The notes beneath the pieces are model-generated. The model searched no databases. It was not told the DNA's origin and was given only the letters and a program-made list of their open reading frames with translations. Below, one piece after another: positions 26,158-34,785 of a stretch of 64,000 nt of DNA. Position 1 is the first letter of the stretch. Each line of letters starts with the position of its first letter. Source of the DNA: Nocardioides deserti. GTDB taxonomy: Bacteria; Actinomycetota; Actinomycetes; Propionibacteriales; Nocardioidaceae. Location: assembly GCF_014266025.1 (NCBI RefSeq), contig NZ_JACMYC010000003.1:310001-374000 (forward strand). The letters run 5' to 3'. The translations under genes and the position numbers were made by a program.

Positions 26158-27272
26158 GTCCACCACGTCCCTTCCTCGAGCACACGCGCGTTGTCCGCAC
26201 CGGTCGGCCGCGGCGGGCGGGGGGTGCTCGCCGGCGTCCGGGAGAACCGCGGCGCCGGCGCGGCCTGGACCACGCCGTCGACCTCGACAAACGTGCCCCG
26301 CTCCACCAGATGCGGGTGCTGCTTGGCCTCGTCGAAGCCGAGCACAGGCGTCACGCAGGCATCGGTGCCGTCGAACACCTCCAGCCACTCCGCGCGCGGA
26401 CGGGAACGAAAGAGCTCAGCGAACCGGCCCTTGGTCGCCGGCCAGCCGTCCCGGTCGTACTGCGAGGGCAGCTCGTCGGACTCGATCCCCAGCCCGGCCA
26501 GGAGCGCGGCGTAGAACTGCGGCTCCAGCGCGCCGACGGCGACGTCGAGGCGGTCGGCGCAGCGGTACACGTCGTAGAAGGGGGCGCCGCCGTCGACCAC
26601 GTTGCTCGCGGGGGTGGCCCGCCACTCGCCGCGCCCGCGGAGACTCCAGAAGGCCTGGACCAGCAGGGAGGCGCCGTCAACCATGGCCGCGTCGACCACC
26701 TGGCCGCGCCCGGAGCGCTCGCGCTCCCACAGGGCGGCGAGCACGCCCACGAGCAGCAGCATGGAGCCGCCGCCGTAGTCCCCCACGAGGTTGAGCGGGA
26801 CGGTCGGCGGCTGGCCGGACCGGGCGATGGCCCCGAGCGCCCCGGTGACGCCGATGTAGTTCAGATCGTGGCCCACGGCGTCGGCGAACGGGCCGCTCTG
26901 GCCCCAGCCGGTCATCCGGCCGTAGACCAGCCGCGGGTTGCGCGCGAGCATCTCCTCGGGACCCAGGCCTAGCCGCTCCGTGACGCCGGGACGGAACCCC
27001 TCCAGCAGCACGTCGGCCCGGGCGACGAGATCCTGGACCCGCGCGAGGTCGCCGGCGTCCTTGAGGTCGGCGGTCACCGAGTGACGGTTGCGGAGGAGCT
27101 GGTCGCGACGGCCGCGGGCAGCCCCGGCCTCGTCGGTCGGCCGATCGACCCGGACCACCTCGGCACCGAGGTCGGCGAGCACCATCGCGGCGTGCGGGCC
27201 GGGGCCGATCCCCCCCAGCTCCACGACCCGCAGCCCGGCGAGCGGCCCTTCCCCCTGGGCGGGCGCGGTCAT
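26154..27272 (-). CDS. Alpha-methylacyl-CoA racemase
   Basis: A 372-residue class III CoA-transferase-fold enzyme of the racemase branch. It starts [20 protein letters not shown], then [19 protein letters not shown] and [20 protein letters not shown]. The two acid/base residues of mycobacterial racemase correspond to H135 (GHDLNY) and D165 ([10 protein letters not shown]), both present. It interconverts R and S 2-methylacyl-CoAs so that beta-oxidation can proceed, which implies that the substrate has a methyl branch at C2, as in steroid side chains and isoprenoids. ATGA overlap with the acyl-CoA synthetase upstream. Confidence 0.93.
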   Translation of the reverse strand: MTAPAQGEGPLAGLRVVELGGIGPGPHAAMVLADLGAEVVRVDRPTDEAGAARGRRDQLLRNRHSVTADLKDAGDLARVQDLVARADVLLEGFRPGVTERLGLGPEEMLARNPRLVYGRMTGWGQSGPFADAVGHDLNYIGVTGALGAIARSGQPPTVPLNLVGDYGGGSMLLLVGVLAALWERERSGRGQVVDAAMVDGASLLVQAFWSLRGRGEWRATPASNVVDGGAPFYDVYRCADRLDVAVGALEPQFYAALLAGLGIESDELPSQYDRDGWPATKGRFAELFRSRPRAEWLEVFDGTDACVTPVLGFDEAKQHPHLVERGTFVEVDGVVQAAPAPRFSRTPASTPRPPRPTGADNARVLEEGTWWT

Positions 27273-28750
27273 GCGACGGGCTCGAGGCGCTTGGCGGCCT
27301 CGCGCTTGATGATCTTGCCCGAGGCGGTGCGGGTCAGGTTCTCGCGGCTGAGCACCACGCGCTTGGGGCACTTGTAGTCCGCGAGCCGTTCGCGACAGAA
27401 GGCGATGAGCCCGGCCTCCTCGAGCGCCGCTCCGTCCTCGATGACCACGACCGCGACCACCTCCTCGCCCCACTTCTCCGAGGGAGCTCCGATGACGGCG
27501 GCCTCGAGCACGCCCTCGGCCGCGATCAGCACGTGCTCGACCTCGGCGGGATACACGTTGAGTCCGCCGGTGACGATCAGCTCCTTGGAGCGGCCGGTGA
27601 TCGAGAAGAGCCCCTTCTCGTCGACCGCCCCGAGGTCGCCCGTCCACAGCCAGCCGTCGCGGATCGCCTTGGCGGTCGCCTCGGGCTCGTTCCAGTAGCC
27701 GCGCATCAGCTGGCGCCCGCGGAGCAGGATCTCACCCACCTCGCCGGCGGGCAGGTCCTCGCCGGTCTCGGGGTGGACGACCTTGGCCTCCAGGTAGAAC
27801 GACGGCCGGCCGGCCTTGCCGAACTCGTGCGACTCCTGCGGCGCGAGGGTGAGGCCTGTCCCGCCCGACTCGCTCAGCCCGTAGCCCTGGGTCAGGGCGA
27901 CGTCGCGGGCGGCGTACGCCTCCATCAGCGCGGCCGGCACCGGGGCGCCGCCGGTGCGGGCGAGCCGCAGCGACGTGAGGTCGGCGGCGGGCCAGTCGGG
28001 GTGGTCGGCGAGCCGCTGGCACATGGTCGGCACGCCATGGAAGAGAGTGGCGCGGCGGCTGGTGATCAGCTCCAGCAGGTGGCCGGGGTCCGCGGACTCC
28101 GCCAGCACCAGCTCGGCGCCGGAGTGGGCCGCGCTGGTGGCCACGTTCATGCCGCCCGTGTAGCAGAGGGGCAGCGGGGTCACGAGCCGGTCCTCGTTGC
28201 TGTAGGCGTGGATCAGGATGGCGTCCATCGAGCCCCACAGGAACGCCTCGTGGGCGTGCTGCACCGCGCGCGGAGTGCCGGTGGTGCCCGAGGTGAAGAG
28301 CAGGAAGCCGTCGTCGGTCCAGCGGGCCGCCGGCTCGATGCACGCCGCTGTGCCGTCGTCGGCCGGCCACTCCTCCTTGTGCAGGGTCGGCAGGTCGACC
28401 CCTGAGCGCTCGACGAGCGAGTCGAAGTGCGCCTCGGTGACCAGGATGCTCATGCCAACGTGCTCGGCGGCGAACGCCAGCTCGGGCGGGGCGTATCGGA
28501 CGTTGACCGGGACGAAGATCCCGCCGATCCGCGAGACCGCGTGCAGCGTCTCGACGAACTGCACGCAGTTGTTCATCAGGCAGCCGACCCGGTCACCCGG
28601 GGCGACGCCGAGGCCGCGAAGCCGGTCGGCGAGCACGTCGACGCGCCGGTCCAGGTCGGCCCAGGTGAGCCGCTCGTCGCGGTGGGAGACCGCCGCTCCG
28701 CCCGCGTTGATCGTGGCCCACTTCCGGACCCAGGAGTCGACACCCTCCAC
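27269..28750 (-). CDS. AMP-forming acyl-CoA synthetase
   Basis: A 493-residue ANL-superfamily ligase that makes an acyl-adenylate and then the CoA ester. The P-loop is [17 protein letters not shown], the adenine site QGYGLSESG and [12 protein letters not shown], and the C-terminal catalytic lysine is in [15 protein letters not shown] start at 28748-28750 has GGAGG six bases upstream; a longer reading to 28798 has no ribosome site. It heads the operon synthetase-racemase-hydratase-LLM. It is divergent from another CoA ligase (28877); the 126 bp between them hold AT-rich promoter sequence. Confidence 0.92.
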   Translation of the reverse strand: MEGVDSWVRKWATINAGGAAVSHRDERLTWADLDRRVDVLADRLRGLGVAPGDRVGCLMNNCVQFVETLHAVSRIGGIFVPVNVRYAPPELAFAAEHVGMSILVTEAHFDSLVERSGVDLPTLHKEEWPADDGTAACIEPAARWTDDGFLLFTSGTTGTPRAVQHAHEAFLWGSMDAILIHAYSNEDRLVTPLPLCYTGGMNVATSAAHSGAELVLAESADPGHLLELITSRRATLFHGVPTMCQRLADHPDWPAADLTSLRLARTGGAPVPAALMEAYAARDVALTQGYGLSESGGTGLTLAPQESHEFGKAGRPSFYLEAKVVHPETGEDLPAGEVGEILLRGRQLMRGYWNEPEATAKAIRDGWLWTGDLGAVDEKGLFSITGRSKELIVTGGLNVYPAEVEHVLIAAEGVLEAAVIGAPSEKWGEEVVAVVVIEDGAALEEAGLIAFCRERLADYKCPKRVVLSRENLTRTASGKIIKREAAKRLEPVA

Positions 28751-28788
28751 GACACACCTCCGCTGCTCGACGACGCCCTGGCGGACGT

Positions 28789-28823
28789 TTGCTCGCAATC
28801 AATCCTATTCATAATCAATGATT
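28789..28823 (+). promoter_or_regulatory. Promoter and small inverted repeat between two divergent CoA ligase genes
   Basis: On the plus strand TTGCTC (28789-28794) and TAATCA (28812-28817) are 17 bases apart, a plausible promoter for the ligase at 28877. The inverted repeat AATCA-A-TGATT (28813-28823) covers the -10 and could be an operator shared with the divergent gene. Prediction only. Confidence 0.4.
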
Positions 28824-28876
28824 TTGGCTATGGTTGGCGGGAAACGACCCCAGCGAACAGGGAGGCACCGCCGCGC

Positions 28877-30529
28877 ATGCCCCGGACCTACGACGACCTC
28901 GAGCCCACCGACCCTGACTGGACGCGCTGGACCGGGGCTCACGTCATCCGGCACCAGGCCCGGAAGCGTGGTGACGAGGTCTTCCTGATCGCCCCCGAGG
29001 AGGAGCGGGAGCTCACCTTCGCGCAGGTCGAGGACCTCGCCGACCGCACCGCCGGCGGGCTCCGCCAGGCCGGCGCGACGCCGGGCGACCGGGTCGTGAT
29101 CATGGCCCGCAACTCCTCGGCCTTCGTCGTCTCCTGGTTCGCCACCGCGGTGGGCGACCTGGTCGAGGCGCCTGTCAACACGGCGTACGAGGGCGAGTTC
29201 CTGCGCCACCAGGTCCAGCTGGTCGACGCCCGCTGGGTCATCCTCGACGACGAGTTCGCCGACCGCTTCGTGGCGTTGCGCGACTCCCTCACCGACGTCG
29301 AGGGCTTCTGGGTGATCGACAGCGTCGGCGACGTCGCCAGCGCGGTCGAGCGGCTCCGCGCCGCCGGCTGGCGCGCCGAGCCGTGGGACGCGCTGCCCAC
29401 CTCCGAGCGGCTCGACGGCCCTGAGCCCGACGCCCGTGACCTCACCGCGGTCTTCTTCACCTCGGGCACCACCGGGCTCTCCAAGGGCGTCTCGATGCCC
29501 AACGCCCAGATGAACTTCTTCTCCGAGATCACCCGGTGCCTGACCCGGTTCACCGAGGACGACACCTGGCTCTCGGTCACCCCCCTGTTCCACGGCAACG
29601 CGCAGTACATGGCGGTCTACCCGGCGCTGATCGCCGGCGGCCGCGCCGTCATCCGCTCCCGGTTCAGTGCCAGCCGCTGGGTCGACCAGCTGCGCGAGCA
29701 CGACGTCACGGTGACCAACTTCCTCGGCGTGATGATGGACTTCGTCTGGAAGCAGCCCGAGCGCCCCGACGACGCCGACCAGCCGCTGCGCTGCGTCTTC
29801 GCCGCCCCCACCGCCTCGGCGATCCTCGAGCAGTTCAAGGCGCGCTTCGGGATCGACGCGTTCGTGGAGGTCTACGGCACCACCGAGACGACCACCCCGA
29901 TCCTGTCGCCGTACGGCGAGGACCGCCCGGCCGGCGCAGCCGGGCTCAACGCCTCGAAGTGGTACGACGTCGTGGTCGTCGACCCGGAGACCGACGTGGA
30001 GGTGCCCGTCGGCGAGGTCGGCGAGTTCTGCGTGCGGCCCAGGCACCCGTGGATCAGCTCGCTGGGCTACTTCAACATGCCCGACAAGACCACCGAGGTC
30101 TGGCGCAACCTGTGGTTCCACACCGGTGACGCGGTCAAGGTCGACGAGGACGGGTGGTACTACTTCGTCGACCGGATCAAGGACGCGATCCGCCGCCGCG
30201 GCGAGAACATCAGCTCCTACGAGGTCGAGCAGGCGCTGCTCGCCCACCCCGCCATCTCAGAGTGCGGCGTGATCGGCGTCCCGGCCGACCAGCAGGCCGG
30301 CGAGGACGAGGTGATGGCCGTGATCGTCCCCGACGGCGATGTCACCGCCGAGGAGGTCTGGGAGTTCTGCCGCGGCCGGGTGCCGGAGTTCGCAATCCCC
30401 CGCTACGTCTGGTTCCGCGAGGAGCTGCCCCTCACCCCGTCGGAGAAGATCCGGCGCAACGTGCTGCGCGAGGAGGCCGCGACCGCGCCCGGCGTCCGCG
30501 ACCGCGAGGCCGCGACGGTGACCGCGTGA
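28877..30529 (+). CDS. ATP-dependent acyl-CoA ligase (CaiC-like ANL enzyme)
   Basis: A 550-residue ANL ligase with the P-loop FFTSGTTGLSKGVSMPN, the adenine-site motif EVYGTTETTTP, WFHTGDAVKVDEDGWYY and the hinge DRIKDAIRRRGENISS. The C-terminal lysine lies in TPSEKIRRNVLRE. The overall layout resembles the CaiC/betaine-CoA ligase group more than long-chain FadD enzymes. The ATG at 28877 is preceded by AGGGAGG about 11 bases away. It is coupled by GTGA to a quinone oxidoreductase and, through that, to a BadI/MenB-like hydrolase, suggesting activation of a cyclic acid whose ring is opened later (inference). Confidence 0.92.
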   Translation: MPRTYDDLEPTDPDWTRWTGAHVIRHQARKRGDEVFLIAPEEERELTFAQVEDLADRTAGGLRQAGATPGDRVVIMARNSSAFVVSWFATAVGDLVEAPVNTAYEGEFLRHQVQLVDARWVILDDEFADRFVALRDSLTDVEGFWVIDSVGDVASAVERLRAAGWRAEPWDALPTSERLDGPEPDARDLTAVFFTSGTTGLSKGVSMPNAQMNFFSEITRCLTRFTEDDTWLSVTPLFHGNAQYMAVYPALIAGGRAVIRSRFSASRWVDQLREHDVTVTNFLGVMMDFVWKQPERPDDADQPLRCVFAAPTASAILEQFKARFGIDAFVEVYGTTETTTPILSPYGEDRPAGAAGLNASKWYDVVVVDPETDVEVPVGEVGEFCVRPRHPWISSLGYFNMPDKTTEVWRNLWFHTGDAVKVDEDGWYYFVDRIKDAIRRRGENISSYEVEQALLAHPAISECGVIGVPADQQAGEDEVMAVIVPDGDVTAEEVWEFCRGRVPEFAIPRYVWFREELPLTPSEKIRRNVLREEAATAPGVRDREAATVTA

Positions 30530-31539
30530 GCGGTGCCGGCCAGCGTCGTACCCACCGCGCCGTCCAGGTCGTCGAGCTCACCGGGCCCGATGGGCTGCGC
30601 CTCGTCGAGAGGCCCGACCTCGAGGCCGGGGACGGCGTGCTGATCGAGGTCCACCACGCGGGCGTCGCCTTCCCCGACCTGCTGATGAGCCGCGGGGAGT
30701 ACCAGCGCAAGCCCCCGGTGCCGTTCAGCCCCGGCGTCGAGGTCGCGGGCGTGGTCCGCGCGGCCCCGGCCGGCGCGCACGTGCGCGCCGGCGACCGGGT
30801 CGCGGCGTTCGTGCGGGTGGGCGGCTGGGCCGAGGTCGTGGTCGCCGCCCCAGGCCTGGTCTTCCCTCTGCCGGACGAGGTCTCGCTGCGCAGCGGTGCC
30901 GGGCTGCCGATGAACTACCTCACCGCCCACCTCGCGCTGACCCGGCGCGGCGGGCTGACCTCAGGCGACGTGCTCCTCGTGCACGGCGCGGCCGGCGGCC
31001 TCGGGACGGCGCTGGTGCAGGCCGGCAAGGCCCTCGGCGCCCGCGTGGTCGCCGTGACCTCGACCCGGGAGAAGGCCGACCTGGCGCGGGAGTGCGGCGC
31101 CGACGACACCGTGCCGACCGCGGGCTGGCTCGCCGCCGCCCACGAGCTGCTCGGGCCGGGCGGCGTCGACGTGGTCGCCGACACCGTCGGCGGCGACGCG
31201 CTCCTGGACTCGGTCCGCTGCCTCTCCAAGGAGGGACGCGTGCTGGTCCTGGGCTTCGCCTCGGGGACGATCCCGAGCATCGCGGCCAACCGACTGCTGC
31301 TCAGGAACGTCGACCTGCGCGGCGTCGCCTGGGGCAGGCTGATCGAGGACGAGCCCGACTACCCCGCGCGGCAGTGGGCCGACCTGATGGAGTGGCACGC
31401 CGCCGGCTTCATCCGTCCCGTCGACGGCCGCAGCTTCGCGCTGGCCGAGGCGGGCGACGCCCTGCGCGAGCTGGACTCGCGCCGGGGACTTGGGAAGATC
31501 ACGCTGGCCCTCGGGCCGGCCGACGAGAGGAACAGCTGA
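30526..31539 (+). CDS. NADPH:quinone oxidoreductase-like zinc-free MDR enzyme
   Basis: A 337-residue medium-chain dehydrogenase/reductase. It has SPGVEVAGVVRAAP early, LTAHLALTRRGGLTSGDVLL, the NADPH loop VHGAAGGLGTALVQAGKALG and VVADTVGGDALLDSV. No zinc-binding cysteines are seen, as in quinone oxidoreductases and enoyl reductases. The GTG start (30526-30528) overlaps the CoA ligase stop. In context it may reduce the double bond of an enoyl-CoA. It overlaps the following hydrolase gene as TGATG. Confidence 0.9.
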   Translation: MSGAGQRRTHRAVQVVELTGPDGLRLVERPDLEAGDGVLIEVHHAGVAFPDLLMSRGEYQRKPPVPFSPGVEVAGVVRAAPAGAHVRAGDRVAAFVRVGGWAEVVVAAPGLVFPLPDEVSLRSGAGLPMNYLTAHLALTRRGGLTSGDVLLVHGAAGGLGTALVQAGKALGARVVAVTSTREKADLARECGADDTVPTAGWLAAAHELLGPGGVDVVADTVGGDALLDSVRCLSKEGRVLVLGFASGTIPSIAANRLLLRNVDLRGVAWGRLIEDEPDYPARQWADLMEWHAAGFIRPVDGRSFALAEAGDALRELDSRRGLGKITLALGPADERNS

Positions 31540-32303
31540 TGGGACAGGTCCACGTCGAGCAGCGTGGCGACGCCACCTGGATCACCTTCGACGCACCGGA
31601 GCGACGCAACGCATTCGATCCCGAGATGTCGGCGGCCGCGGTGGAGGCGATCGAGGCGAGCACCTCCTCCCGGGCGGTCGTGATCACCGGCGCCCCCGGC
31701 GGCTTCTGCGCCGGCGGCGCGCTCAACATGCTCGGCACTCCTTCGATGACCGACATGCGCGGCCTCTACCGGGGCTCGCTGCGCCTCTTCGACGCCGTAC
31801 GCCAGTGCCCGCGACCGGTGATCGCCGCGGTCAACGGGGCCGCGGCCGGCGGCGGCAACGAGCTCGTCGTCGCCTGCGACCTGGCCGTGGCCGCCGAGTC
31901 GGCCACCTTCGGGCAGACCGGTCCCCGGGTCGGCAGCTCGCCCGTCACGGGCGCCACCAACGTGCTCGGCATCCAGATCGGCGAGAAGCGGGCCAAGGAG
32001 ATGGCCATGCTCTGCCGCCGCTACACCGCCGAGCAGGCGCTCGAGCTCGGCCTGGTCAACCAGGTCGTCCCAGACGACCAGCTGGTCGCCACCGTGGACG
32101 GGATCGTCGAGGAGCTCGCGCTGCTCAGCCCGCGCTACCTGGAGATCACCAAGGTCAGCTCCAACGTCTGGTGGAACGCCGCCCGCGACTCCTTCAGCAC
32201 CGGTCTCGGGATGCTCGTGCAGGCGATCGGCAGCGACGACATGGTCGAGGGTGCGACCGCCTTCCTGGAGAAGCGCCGCCCCGAGTTCCCCAGGCCCGAG
32301 TAG
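31539..32303 (+). CDS. Crotonase-fold ring-cleaving hydrolase/synthase (BadI/MenB-like)
   Basis: A 254-residue crotonase-fold protein. Oxyanion segments are GGFCAGGALNML and VNGAAAGGGNELVVACD. The following part, FGQTGPRVGSSPVTGATNV and GEKRAKEMAMLCRRYTAEQA, resembles the MenB and BadI branch (the xxxCRRY segment) rather than ordinary hydratases. BadI opens the ring of 2-ketocyclohexanecarboxyl-CoA by hydrolysis; EchA20 does a comparable step in steroid C/D-ring breakdown. A ring-opening role is therefore likely but unproven. ATG at 31539 within TGATG; GAGAGG is at 31525-31530. Confidence 0.85.
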   Translation: MGQVHVEQRGDATWITFDAPERRNAFDPEMSAAAVEAIEASTSSRAVVITGAPGGFCAGGALNMLGTPSMTDMRGLYRGSLRLFDAVRQCPRPVIAAVNGAAAGGGNELVVACDLAVAAESATFGQTGPRVGSSPVTGATNVLGIQIGEKRAKEMAMLCRRYTAEQALELGLVNQVVPDDQLVATVDGIVEELALLSPRYLEITKVSSNVWWNAARDSFSTGLGMLVQAIGSDDMVEGATAFLEKRRPEFPRPE

Positions 32304-32322
32304 CGGGGACCCTCCCGGGACG

Positions 32323-32369
32323 GCCCCCGCCGTGCTCCGTGTGACGCGCCGTCGCACGGAGCCGGGGGC
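32323..32369. terminator. Two-way terminator hairpin
   Basis: GCCCCCG (32323-32329) and GCTCCGTG (32334-32341) pair with CACGGAGC (32355-32362) and CGGGGGC (32363-32369), a 15-bp stem with a 4-base bulge. It lies between the convergent hydrolase and short-chain dehydrogenase genes and could serve both strands. Confidence 0.6.
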
Positions 32370-32378
32370 GCGGCAGCG

Positions 32379-33191
32379 TCAGTCCCAGTCGGGCTGGACC
32401 TCCCGGGAACCGCGCCAGGCCATCATGCCGCCGTCGACGGGGACGTTCGCCCCGTTGACGAAGGCGGAGTCGTCGCTGCCGAGGAAGCAGACGACCTTGG
32501 CGATCTCGCTGACGTAGCCGCGCCGGTTGATCAGGTGCGAGCCGTACATCGCCTTGGCCGTGGCCAGCTTGTCGGTGGCGCGCTCGAGGTGGGCGTCGCT
32601 CATCGGGGTCTTGATCGAGCCCGGCGAGAACGAGTTCGCGCGCACCTTAGGGGCGAGGCTGACGGCGGTGACCCGGGTGAGCTGGATGACCGCGGCCTTC
32701 GACACGGCGTACGCCGTCATCCCGGCACCCGACATCCCGCTCACCGAGGCGGCGTTGATGACCGCGGGCCCGCGATCCGACTCGAGCAGATGCGGGGAGG
32801 CGTGCTTGGTGGCGAGCCAGACGGCGCGGAGGTTGACGTCCATGACCGCCTCCCACGCCTCGTCGGTGAGCTGGTGGACGCCGACCTCCTCGGCCGGGAC
32901 GAAGTTGCTGTCCAGCACCCCGGCGTTGTTGACCAGGGTGTCGATGCCGCCGGCCCAGTCGGCGAAGGTGGTGACCATCGACTCGATGGACTCCCGGGAC
33001 CGGAGGTCGGTCTCGAGCAGGCAGACATCGCCGCCCTCGGCGTTGACGAGGTCGATCGTCTCCTCGAGGCCGGTCCGGTTGAGGTCGGCGATCCCGACCT
33101 GCTTGGCGCCCTGCCGGGCCGCCTCGATCGCGATCTCGCGACCCATCCCGCTGGCGGCGCCGGTGATGAGGATCCGCTTGTCTCCGAGCAT
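32379..33191 (-). CDS. Short-chain dehydrogenase/reductase
   Basis: A 270-residue classical SDR. The cofactor loop is ILITGAASGMGREIA, NNAGVLD holds the structural Asn, and the catalytic Tyr/Lys are in AYAVSKAAVIQL, with Ser in INAASVSGMSG. An acidic residue after the second strand (IADLN) suggests NAD(H). It probably oxidises a hydroxyacyl-CoA or cyclic alcohol in the surrounding pathway. It sits 91 bp downstream of a second SDR gene on the same strand; no convincing ribosome site was found beyond GGGAAGG about 10 bases before the ATG. Confidence 0.92.
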   Translation of the reverse strand: MLGDKRILITGAASGMGREIAIEAARQGAKQVGIADLNRTGLEETIDLVNAEGGDVCLLETDLRSRESIESMVTTFADWAGGIDTLVNNAGVLDSNFVPAEEVGVHQLTDEAWEAVMDVNLRAVWLATKHASPHLLESDRGPAVINAASVSGMSGAGMTAYAVSKAAVIQLTRVTAVSLAPKVRANSFSPGSIKTPMSDAHLERATDKLATAKAMYGSHLINRRGYVSEIAKVVCFLGSDDSAFVNGANVPVDGGMMAWRGSREVQPDWD

Positions 33192-33282
33192 GTGTCGCGC
33201 CTTCCCTGCTGCTGTCGGTGGTGGAGGGGTGTGCTGGTCCCCGCGCCCGGCGTGGGTGCCGGCCGGACCGCGGGTCGGTGTC

Positions 33283-34119
33283 TCAGGAGGTGCGGCGGCC
33301 GCCCTCGAGGAGGGCGCCGGCGCCGGCGTGCTGCTCCCCGGCGAAGTAGGCCGCCCCGCTGGCGTGGGTGTAGCCGGCGTCGACGAAGAGCTCGCTGCCA
33401 GTGACGTAGCCGGCGTCGTCGCTGGCCAGGAAGGCCACGGCGCCGGCGAGGTCCTCGGGCAGTCCGGCGCGGCCGAGCATCGACCCCTTCGCCATCCGCT
33501 CGGCGGTCGCCTCGAGGTCGTCGGCGTCGCCGACCAGCGCGGAGGCAGTCATGGCGGAGGCGATGGCGCCGGGCACGACGGCGGTGACGCGGATGCCGCG
33601 CGGGCGCAGCTCGGCGGCGACGGACCGGGTGAGGCCGATGATGCCGGCCTTGGTGGCGCTGTAGACGTGCGGGCCGGCGCCGCCGATCAGCCCGCCGGGG
33701 CTGGCGGTGGTGATGATGACGCCGGAGCCCTGCGGCACCATCGCCCGGGCCGCGTGCTTGAGCGAGAGGATGACGCCGCGCAGGTTGACCGCCAGCGTCA
33801 GGTCGACGTCGGGGGTGCGCTGCTCGGCGATCGGGCCGATCGCGCCGAAGACCGCCGCGTTGGCCATGAAGACGTCGAGCCGGCCGTGCCGCTCCACGAC
33901 GGTGTCGACCAGGGCGGCGATGCTCTCCTCGTCGGTGACGTCGAGGTGCAGGTACGACGCCAGGTCGCCCAGCTCGTCGGCGACGGCCTCGCCGGGCTCG
34001 CGCTGGACGTCGGCCACGATGGTGGTGCAGCCCTCCTCGACGAACCGCTCGACGCAGGCGCGGCCGATGCCGCTGGCGCCGCCAGTGACGACGACGACCT
34101 TGCCCACCAGGCCCCTCAT
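33283..34119 (-). CDS. Short-chain dehydrogenase/reductase
   Basis: A 278-residue SDR with VVVTGGASGIGRACVE, MANAAVFG in place of NNAG, and the active-site YSATKAGIIGL. VADVQR after strand two points to NAD(H). The C-terminal tail after VDAGYTHASG is about 25 residues longer than usual. The start overlaps the SnoaL-like gene stop by ATGA, so these two are translated together. Different enough from the neighbouring SDR (32379-33191) that a recent duplication is unlikely. Confidence 0.92.
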   Translation of the reverse strand: MRGLVGKVVVVTGGASGIGRACVERFVEEGCTTIVADVQREPGEAVADELGDLASYLHLDVTDEESIAALVDTVVERHGRLDVFMANAAVFGAIGPIAEQRTPDVDLTLAVNLRGVILSLKHAARAMVPQGSGVIITTASPGGLIGGAGPHVYSATKAGIIGLTRSVAAELRPRGIRVTAVVPGAIASAMTASALVGDADDLEATAERMAKGSMLGRAGLPEDLAGAVAFLASDDAGYVTGSELFVDAGYTHASGAAYFAGEQHAGAGALLEGGRRTS

Positions 34120-34601
34120 CGGGCGGCTCCCGCCGCGGCGGGGCCGGGGACCGAGGCCCAGCCCCCGGCGAGGTCGGTGCGCAGGTGGCTCTCCATCCGG
34201 ATCCGGGCGAACCGGGGCTCCGGGCCGGTCACGTCAACCACGTCGTCGTAGGTGCCCCAGCCGAGGACCGAGGAGTCAGGCATCCGCCCGACGAAGTAGA
34301 AGTAGGCCTCGAGCCGGACCCGGCCGGGGTCGAGCCAGGTGACGCGCGGGCTCATCACGAAGTGCCGCTTCTCCGAGGGGTCGGCCGCCCAGGCCTCGGT
34401 GAAGAAGGCGCGGATCTCGTCGTGGCCGACGGCCTCGCGGCGCGGCGAGGAGAGGACGGCGTCCTCGCGGAAGAGGGCGAGCACCCGCTCGATCTCCGGC
34501 TCGTCGAGCGAGGCGGCGAAGGTGTGCAGGATGTTGCTCGCCGCGGCGCACTCCTCCAGCCGGGTCAGGCGGGCCGCCTGGTCGTCGGGACTGGTCGTCA
34601 T
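34116..34601 (-). CDS. SnoaL/NTF2-like protein, second copy
   Basis: A 161-residue SnoaL-like protein related to that at 10520-11002: both carry LxxLE...NxLHxxA, KRHFxxxxR and the SxLGWGTYxD segment. Its C-terminal tail is Ala/Pro/Gly-rich. It is coupled to an SDR by ATGA and preceded by an operator-like inverted repeat at 34635-34649. Function unknown; the repeated association with oxidoreductases suggests a hydratase or isomerase helper, or a ligand-binding accessory protein. Confidence 0.8.
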   Translation of the reverse strand: MTTSPDDQAARLTRLEECAAASNILHTFAASLDEPEIERVLALFREDAVLSSPRREAVGHDEIRAFFTEAWAADPSEKRHFVMSPRVTWLDPGRVRLEAYFYFVGRMPDSSVLGWGTYDDVVDVTGPEPRFARIRMESHLRTDLAGGWASVPGPAAAGAAR

Positions 34602-34627
34602 GCGCGCTGCCTCTCGTGAACCGAACT

Positions 34628-34649
34628 CTTATAGTGCTAACCATTAGCA
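34628..34649 (-). promoter_or_regulatory. Operator-like inverted repeat and -10 element before the SnoaL-SDR operon
   Basis: TGCTAA-CCA-TTAGCA (34635-34649) is a perfect inverted repeat with 6-base arms. Directly downstream on the minus strand lies TATAAG (34628-34633), a good -10 hexamer, so the repeat occupies the promoter spacer, as repressor sites often do. Its 9-base half CTGCTAATG also occurs at 12272-12280, in front of the second DctP gene. Confidence 0.5.
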
Positions 34650-34678
34650 GAAATGGCGCGCCCGCGGAAGGCTGGGGG

Positions 34679-34706
34679 TTGACGAACGCTCGGAAGAACT
34701 TATGAT
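34679..34706 (+). promoter_or_regulatory. Sigma-70-like promoter of the korAB operon
   Basis: TTGACG (34679-34684) and TATGAT (34701-34706) are separated by 16 bases, close to consensus for the housekeeping sigma factor. Transcription would start near 34713, leaving a leader of about 70 bases that contains the CRP-like site at 34721-34736. Confidence 0.6.
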
Positions 34707-34720
34707 TCATTATCAGCGTT

Positions 34721-34736
34721 TGTGAGGTGGGTCACC
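34721..34736. promoter_or_regulatory. CRP/GlxR-like site in the korA leader
   Basis: TGTGAGGTGGGTCACC contains a perfect GTGA-N6-TCAC core. It lies just after the predicted transcription start, where a bound regulator would repress. The regulator is inferred. Confidence 0.45.
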
Positions 34737-34785
34737 CACGAACGGGTTCCCGGACGGGCACCTTCCCTGCGAGCAACGGAGCGCC

